A stretch of 8,905 bases of DNA from Acidobacteriota bacterium (GTDB lineage: Bacteria > Acidobacteriota > Blastocatellia > Pyrinomonadales > Pyrinomonadaceae), in the NCBI GenBank assembly GCA_003222935.1, contig QHXL01000155.1:4776-13680 (forward strand), in the 5' to 3' direction. Position 1 is the stretch's first letter. Each line of letters opens with the position of its first letter. Positions 6,455 through 8,905 of this stretch are shown here, in pieces. The notes below the pieces were generated by a model. The model did no database searches and was not told the origin of the DNA. It saw nothing but the letters and a program-made list of their open reading frames with translations. The translations under genes were made by a program, and so were the position numbers.

Positions 6455-7465
6455 CTAGTCGGCTCTAACCATTTCGCCGACGCCGTTCTTCTGTTCTTTC
6501 GCCATCTGCTCTGGCGTCTTTTGAGGATCACGCCAGTTATCGAGAATCCCAACCTGGTGAACACACTGAAGCGTACACGTCGAGGCGCACCATTTCTCGG
6601 TTTTGTATTCACGATCGAAATCATCCATCGTGTATTCCAACAATGGAATACCTGGATATCCTCGTTGCTGTGAACACCAGTGCACGAGACCTTCTTCACA
6701 GATGTAGAGATACCGAGCACCCGCACGACAGCGCCAGTTGTATTCCTTCCCTTCGGCAATACTGTCCTGAAACCAGTTCAGTCGCGCGTGATCTTTATTT
6801 CCCAGTTTCTTAACCTCCTGGAAGATATTCCTCTCACGCGTGGAAAGCGGTTTTAGTGTGCCGTCGCCATCGTGGATTACACCAACAGTAGTCGAGAATC
6901 CTAGTTCAACGGCGCGCTTTGCAACTTCCAAAGCATCCTCCGGATTCTTGATACCACCACCAATAACGGAATTGATGTTCACATGAAAATCGGCGTACTC
7001 AGACAGGTAACGGAGCTTCTTATCCAACACTCGCAGGCTCTTGCGCGAAACTTCGTCTGGCTCAATGTTATCGATACTAATCTGCAAATACTCGAGACCC
7101 GCCTTGTTTAGCCGTTTGATTCGTTCGGGGGTGAAGTAATAGCCGTTGGAAATCAAACCCGCAATCATCCCACGCGAACGGATGTGGTGAATGATCTGAT
7201 CCAACTCTGGGTGCATCATCGGTTCGCCACCCGAAATCGTGACGATCGACGTTCCCAGGTCGGCAAGTTTATCGAGCCGGGCATTGATGATCTCGAGGTC
7301 TATCGGTTTGGAAGTGTGATCGTATTCGTTGCAATACCCGCACGCGAGGTTACAACGACGCATCGGGATTAAGTGGGCCAGAACAGGATGCCGGGTAGAG
7401 ACTAACGCACGAGTGATAAAGCTCGCTTCGCGCACTTTTAGTTTTAAGAACTTGGTCTTTCTCAT
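6455..7465 (-). CDS. Radical SAM protein with SPASM-like C-terminal cysteines
   Basis: A 336-residue enzyme of the radical SAM superfamily. The 4Fe-4S/SAM cluster motif is [10 protein letters not shown] (C38, C42, C45), followed by [12 protein letters not shown] (GGEP at 79-82), SNGY and ISIDN, all standard barrel landmarks. The C-terminus carries C246, C256 and C264 in [19 protein letters not shown], which fits the SPASM spacing CX9-15GX4C (G259), then C293, C297 and C301 in [10 protein letters not shown]. An auxiliary Fe-S cluster is therefore likely. SPASM proteins often modify ribosomal peptides, but other roles exist and no cognate precursor is recognisable; the substrate is unknown. The N-terminal part also resembles HpnH-like enzymes in layout. 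The ATG at 7465 has no clear Shine-Dalgarno site. The gene converges on the TPR gene (33 bases between stops) and follows the LolA-like gene on the same strand, separated by a terminator. A 26-codon open frame (7484-7564, plus strand) starts 18 bases away, head to head. Confidence 0.9.
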   Translation of the reverse strand: MRKTKFLKLKVREASFITRALVSTRHPVLAHLIPMRRCNLACGYCNEYDHTSKPIDLEIINARLDKLADLGTSIVTISGGEPMMHPELDQIIHHIRSRGMIAGLISNGYYFTPERIKRLNKAGLEYLQISIDNIEPDEVSRKSLRVLDKKLRYLSEYADFHVNINSVIGGGIKNPEDALEVAKRAVELGFSTTVGVIHDGDGTLKPLSTRERNIFQEVKKLGNKDHARLNWFQDSIAEGKEYNWRCRAGARYLYICEEGLVHWCSQQRGYPGIPLLEYTMDDFDREYKTEKWCASTCTLQCVHQVGILDNWRDPQKTPEQMAKEQKNGVGEMVRAD

Positions 7466-7511
7466 CAGTCGAATTGTTTAGTTATGAAAATGGCCCTTGC
7501 AGTTGACGCGA

Positions 7512-7540
7512 AGGATATGCGACAGAAAACGATAACGCAA
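7512..7540 (-). promoter_or_regulatory. Possible sigma-70-type promoter for the radical SAM gene
   Basis: On the minus strand TTGCGT (7540-7535) and TATCCT (7517-7512) are separated by 17 bases, placing transcription start near 7505, about 40 bases before the ATG. The -35 and -10 boxes each match four of six consensus positions, so this is only suggestive. Confidence 0.3.
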
Positions 7541-7565
7541 GACGTCACAATCAGGCCCAAATAAG

Positions 7566-7596
7566 AAAGGGCTCTGTTTGTCGACAGAGCCCCTTT
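7566..7596 (-). terminator. Intrinsic terminator of the LolA-like gene
   Basis: The arms AAAGGGCTCTGT (7566-7577) and ACAGAGCCCCTTT (7584-7596) pair over 12 base pairs with a single bulged base and a six-base loop. On the minus strand the stem is followed by a T-rich tract (TTTCTTATTTG). It lies 27 bases after the LolA-like stop and upstream of the radical SAM start, so it ends the first transcript before the second begins. The plus-strand side is also moderately T-rich, so it might work in both directions. Confidence 0.85.
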
Positions 7597-7622
7597 CCTG
7601 GCTTTTGATTTTACCGAGCTTA

Positions 7623-8321
7623 CTAAGTCTTAATGATCTTCACATTTGAATCGAGCTTGAGCTTGATGTCATCGGTCGAGATCTTTGCGTTCTTCTCAAT
7701 AGATACGAGACGCATTGTTGTGACGTCGTCGTTCTTCTCAACGACTTTGCTCTGAACCGGCATGCCACTCGAATCGATCCACACCTCAGCATACTTGTAT
7801 CCAGCATTGGCTTTCGGTACGAGTGTCAGGTGAATAGTACTGACACCGCCCCACAGCGTTTCTTCACGAACGTCCTGCAAGGGCTGAAACTTGGTCTCAA
7901 GCTGCTGACGCGACATGTACATCATGTCCATAATTCCACTGGGCCCTTTTGGAGCCTTGTTCGAGCTGCCAACATAGGCAGTCAAGAGACGCGGTTTGAA
8001 CAGAGTGTACTTGCCATCCTGAACCGCGAGAATTTCATGCGTGGGTTTCTGCCACTCAATTCGAACCGAGGCACTCCGACCAGCGCCTGGAATGTACATC
8101 ACCACACCGGTCAACTTGTCGTTGGATCCGATCTGAGAGTTGTACTTCTCCATGTTGATGCCAGCACGGAGAGACTTAAGATTAGCGCGATTCTTTTCTA
8201 ATCGACTCAGGACCGAACTTACCAATCCTGCGCTTTGGGCGTTTGCTGGTGTCGGGGGTACTGCGAAGAATACGGAAAGAAGTAATACTGCTATCGCACT
8301 CAGGGGCGCAAATCTCTTCAT
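7623..8321 (-). CDS. LolA-like secreted outer-membrane lipoprotein carrier-fold protein
   Basis: A 232-residue exported protein. The start is placed at the ATG at 8321 and not at the GTG at 8327, because AAGGAG (8332-8327) lies five bases before the ATG and overlaps the GTG. The signal peptide is clear: MKRFAPL, a hydrophobic core (about 8-22) and cleavage after ANA (A28), giving a mature start at QSAG. The mature protein has the alternating beta pattern of LolA-fold proteins. Examples are VVMYIPGAGRSASVRIEWQ, EILAVQDGKYTLFKP, TIHLTLVPK and a C-terminal YAEVWIDSSGMPVQSKVVEK followed by TTMRLVSIEKNAKI. LolA carries lipoproteins across the periplasm; more distant relatives have other or unknown ligands. 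Upstream is a strong promoter, downstream a terminator, so it is probably monocistronic. An ABC ATPase end lies two genes upstream, which fits envelope traffic but is only suggestive. Confidence 0.82.
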   Translation of the reverse strand: MKRFAPLSAIAVLLLSVFFAVPPTPANAQSAGLVSSVLSRLEKNRANLKSLRAGINMEKYNSQIGSNDKLTGVVMYIPGAGRSASVRIEWQKPTHEILAVQDGKYTLFKPRLLTAYVGSSNKAPKGPSGIMDMMYMSRQQLETKFQPLQDVREETLWGGVSTIHLTLVPKANAGYKYAEVWIDSSGMPVQSKVVEKNDDVTTMRLVSIEKNAKISTDDIKLKLDSNVKIIKT

Positions 8322-8326
8322 AAACA

Positions 8327-8332
8327 CTCCTT
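8327..8332 (-). promoter_or_regulatory. Shine-Dalgarno site that decides the LolA-like start
   Basis: AAGGAG ends five bases before the ATG at 8321. The in-frame GTG at 8327 shares its first base with this site and so cannot use it. A second AAGGAG lies upstream at 8348-8343, three bases before an ATG-AAT-TAA triplet set at 8339-8331 whose stop merges into this site (TAAGGAG). Confidence 0.8.
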
Positions 8333-8373
8333 AATTCATTATCTCCTTCCCTATGTTCGCAAAAAACCGTGCG

Positions 8374-8401
8374 ATTATAGGGATTGGTCAACGTATGTCA
8401 A
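8374..8401 (-). promoter_or_regulatory. Sigma-70-type promoter of the LolA-like gene
   Basis: Minus-strand TTGACA (8401-8396) and TATAAT (8379-8374) are both perfect consensus hexamers, spaced by 16 bases. The predicted transcription start is near 8366, giving a leader of about 45 bases. The -35 box lies inside the last codons of the upstream membrane-protein gene (Val-Asp-Ile), so that gene's end doubles as promoter sequence. Strong, housekeeping-type expression is expected. Confidence 0.85.
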
Positions 8402-8726
8402 CCTCGAAGCTGATCGTCTTACCGTCGGGTCCTAGCACTTTGCGGACATCTACGACCTCAACTTTGGTGCGACCGGTTAACGTCCGGACATGTTGTTCAA
8501 TATGACCTCTATCTGCTTCATTTGTAACAACTTCGGGCGTTAAGAGCACCGTGACAACGGGGCTTTGATGCGCTTTTGCCTGGGGCCGTTCGCCACTAAA
8601 GAACCACCTGTTTGGTGTTAAAAATATAAACACCAATATAAGGACACAAAGAACGTCCCACTGCCAGGTATTTCGTTCGTAGTTCCAGAAGAAGATCTTT
8701 TTTAGCGTGGTTAGCAGGCCTCGCAC
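8388..8726 (-). CDS. Small single-pass membrane protein of unknown function
   Basis: A 112-residue protein I do not recognise. A basic, aromatic N-terminus (KKIFFWNYERNTWQWD) leads into one clear membrane helix (about 24-43). A soluble C-terminal part of about 65 residues, likely outside the cytoplasm by the positive-inside rule, contains VTVLLTPEVVTN and VEVVDVRKVLGPDGKTISFEVDIR, a pattern that looks like a small alpha/beta domain. The GTG start at 8726 is uncertain: GAGGA precedes it by only one base, which is too close for a normal ribosome site, and no ATG is available nearby. The gene lies 92 bases after the ABC ATPase stop with a plausible promoter of its own, and its end carries the -35 box of the LolA-like gene. 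Its position between an ABC ATPase and a LolA-like protein suggests an envelope role, but this is guesswork. Confidence 0.7.
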   Translation of the reverse strand: MRGLLTTLKKIFFWNYERNTWQWDVLCVLILVFIFLTPNRWFFSGERPQAKAHQSPVVTVLLTPEVVTNEADRGHIEQHVRTLTGRTKVEVVDVRKVLGPDGKTISFEVDIR

Positions 8727-8780
8727 GTCCTCAAGCTTGCAAGAAATCAGCCACGACGACCGCGGCTGGCGGGTAAATAG

Positions 8781-8810
8781 ATTCTAGCGGTCAACACGAG
8801 CGTCTGTAAA
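8781..8810 (-). promoter_or_regulatory. Probable sigma-70-type promoter of the small membrane protein gene
   Basis: Minus-strand TTTACA (8810-8805) and TAGAAT (8786-8781) each match five of six consensus bases and are 18 bases apart. The predicted start is near 8774, giving a leader of about 47 bases. That leader contains a small potential stem, CAGCC/GGCTG, spanning 8768-8748. The promoter begins nine bases past the ABC ATPase stop, so the two genes need not share a transcript. Confidence 0.45.
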
Positions 8811-8818
8811 CGTGGAAT

Positions 8819-8905
8819 TTAAAGTCTTACGGTTGGCTGAGGCTCCACAATATGACCGTCCTTCATGTGGATGATGCGTCTGCACATTGCCGCTGCCTCG
8901 GGATT
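8819..8905 (-). CDS. ABC transporter ATP-binding protein, C-terminal end only
   Basis: The last 28 residues of a protein entering from the right edge read NPEAAAMCRRIIHMKDGHIVEP followed by a short tail and a TAA stop at 8821-8819. The pattern (NPE, a helix, R-I-I-x-M-K-D-G-x-I-V) is the standard end of ABC ATPases after the H-loop His. It is closest in style to the LolD/MacB/FtsE-type exporters, which usually read THDPxxAxxxDRxIxMxDGxIV. The Walker A, signature and Walker B motifs would lie outside the window, so neither the substrate nor the subfamily can be settled here. Its closeness to a LolA-like gene makes a LolD/MacB-type assignment attractive but unproven. Confidence 0.8.
   Translation of the reverse strand, partial: NPEAAAMCRRIIHMKDGHIVEPQPTVRL

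Noticed and set aside
1..8905. CRISPR arrays, tRNA genes, insertion sequences or prophage remnants
   Set aside because: I saw no regular repeats, tRNA-like cloverleaf, transposase or integrase motif, or flanking inverted repeats. The window looks like ordinary chromosome.

Overview
The window holds twelve protein-coding genes, two of them cut by the window ends, in a compact bacterial arrangement. I see no tRNA, rRNA, transposase or CRISPR array. Base composition looks balanced, start codons include TTG and GTG, and most genes are housekeeping or signalling types of a diderm (Gram-negative-type) bacterium: a LolA-like periplasmic protein, a lipobox-bearing thioredoxin-like protein and YacG. 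The mix and protein style would fit an Acidobacteriota-like soil bacterium, but that is an inference no marker gene here can prove.

Left block, minus strand (1-1614): a response-regulator diguanylate cyclase (REC-GGDEF), followed 33 bases later by a partial gene for a charged, repetitive, LEA/apolipoprotein-like helical protein with one hydrophobic segment. The two probably share a transcript. The cyclase keeps the GGEEF active site and the RxxD inhibitory site, but its receiver domain has Asp where the conserved Lys should be.

A 280-base divergent intergenic region (1615-1894) separates this block from the plus-strand block. It contains a perfect 10-base palindrome and two potential adjacent stem-loops.

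Middle block, plus strand (1895-6421): a Crp/Fnr-family regulator, the gyrase inhibitor/zinc protein YacG, a TlpA/ResA-like thioredoxin lipoprotein overlapping yacG by 11 bases, a TMEM175-family (DUF1211) membrane protein, pyruvate kinase with a TTG start, and a membrane-anchored TPR protein whose GTG start overlaps the pyruvate kinase stop. The close spacing suggests one or two operons linking redox-related functions, membrane transport and the last step of glycolysis.

Right block, minus strand (6455-8905): a radical SAM protein with a SPASM-like C-terminal cysteine set, a LolA-like secreted protein with a near-consensus sigma-70 promoter and a clear intrinsic terminator, a small single-pass membrane protein of unknown function with its own plausible promoter, and the last 28 residues of an ABC transporter ATPase. 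An ABC ATPase end close to a LolA-like protein hints at envelope lipoprotein or lipid traffic, but the fragment is too short to name the transporter.

I found no complete, clearly undescribed system. The items most worth a second look are the atypical receiver domain, the structured divergent region, the radical SAM gene with a 26-codon ORF facing it head to head, and the leader of the LolA-like gene.
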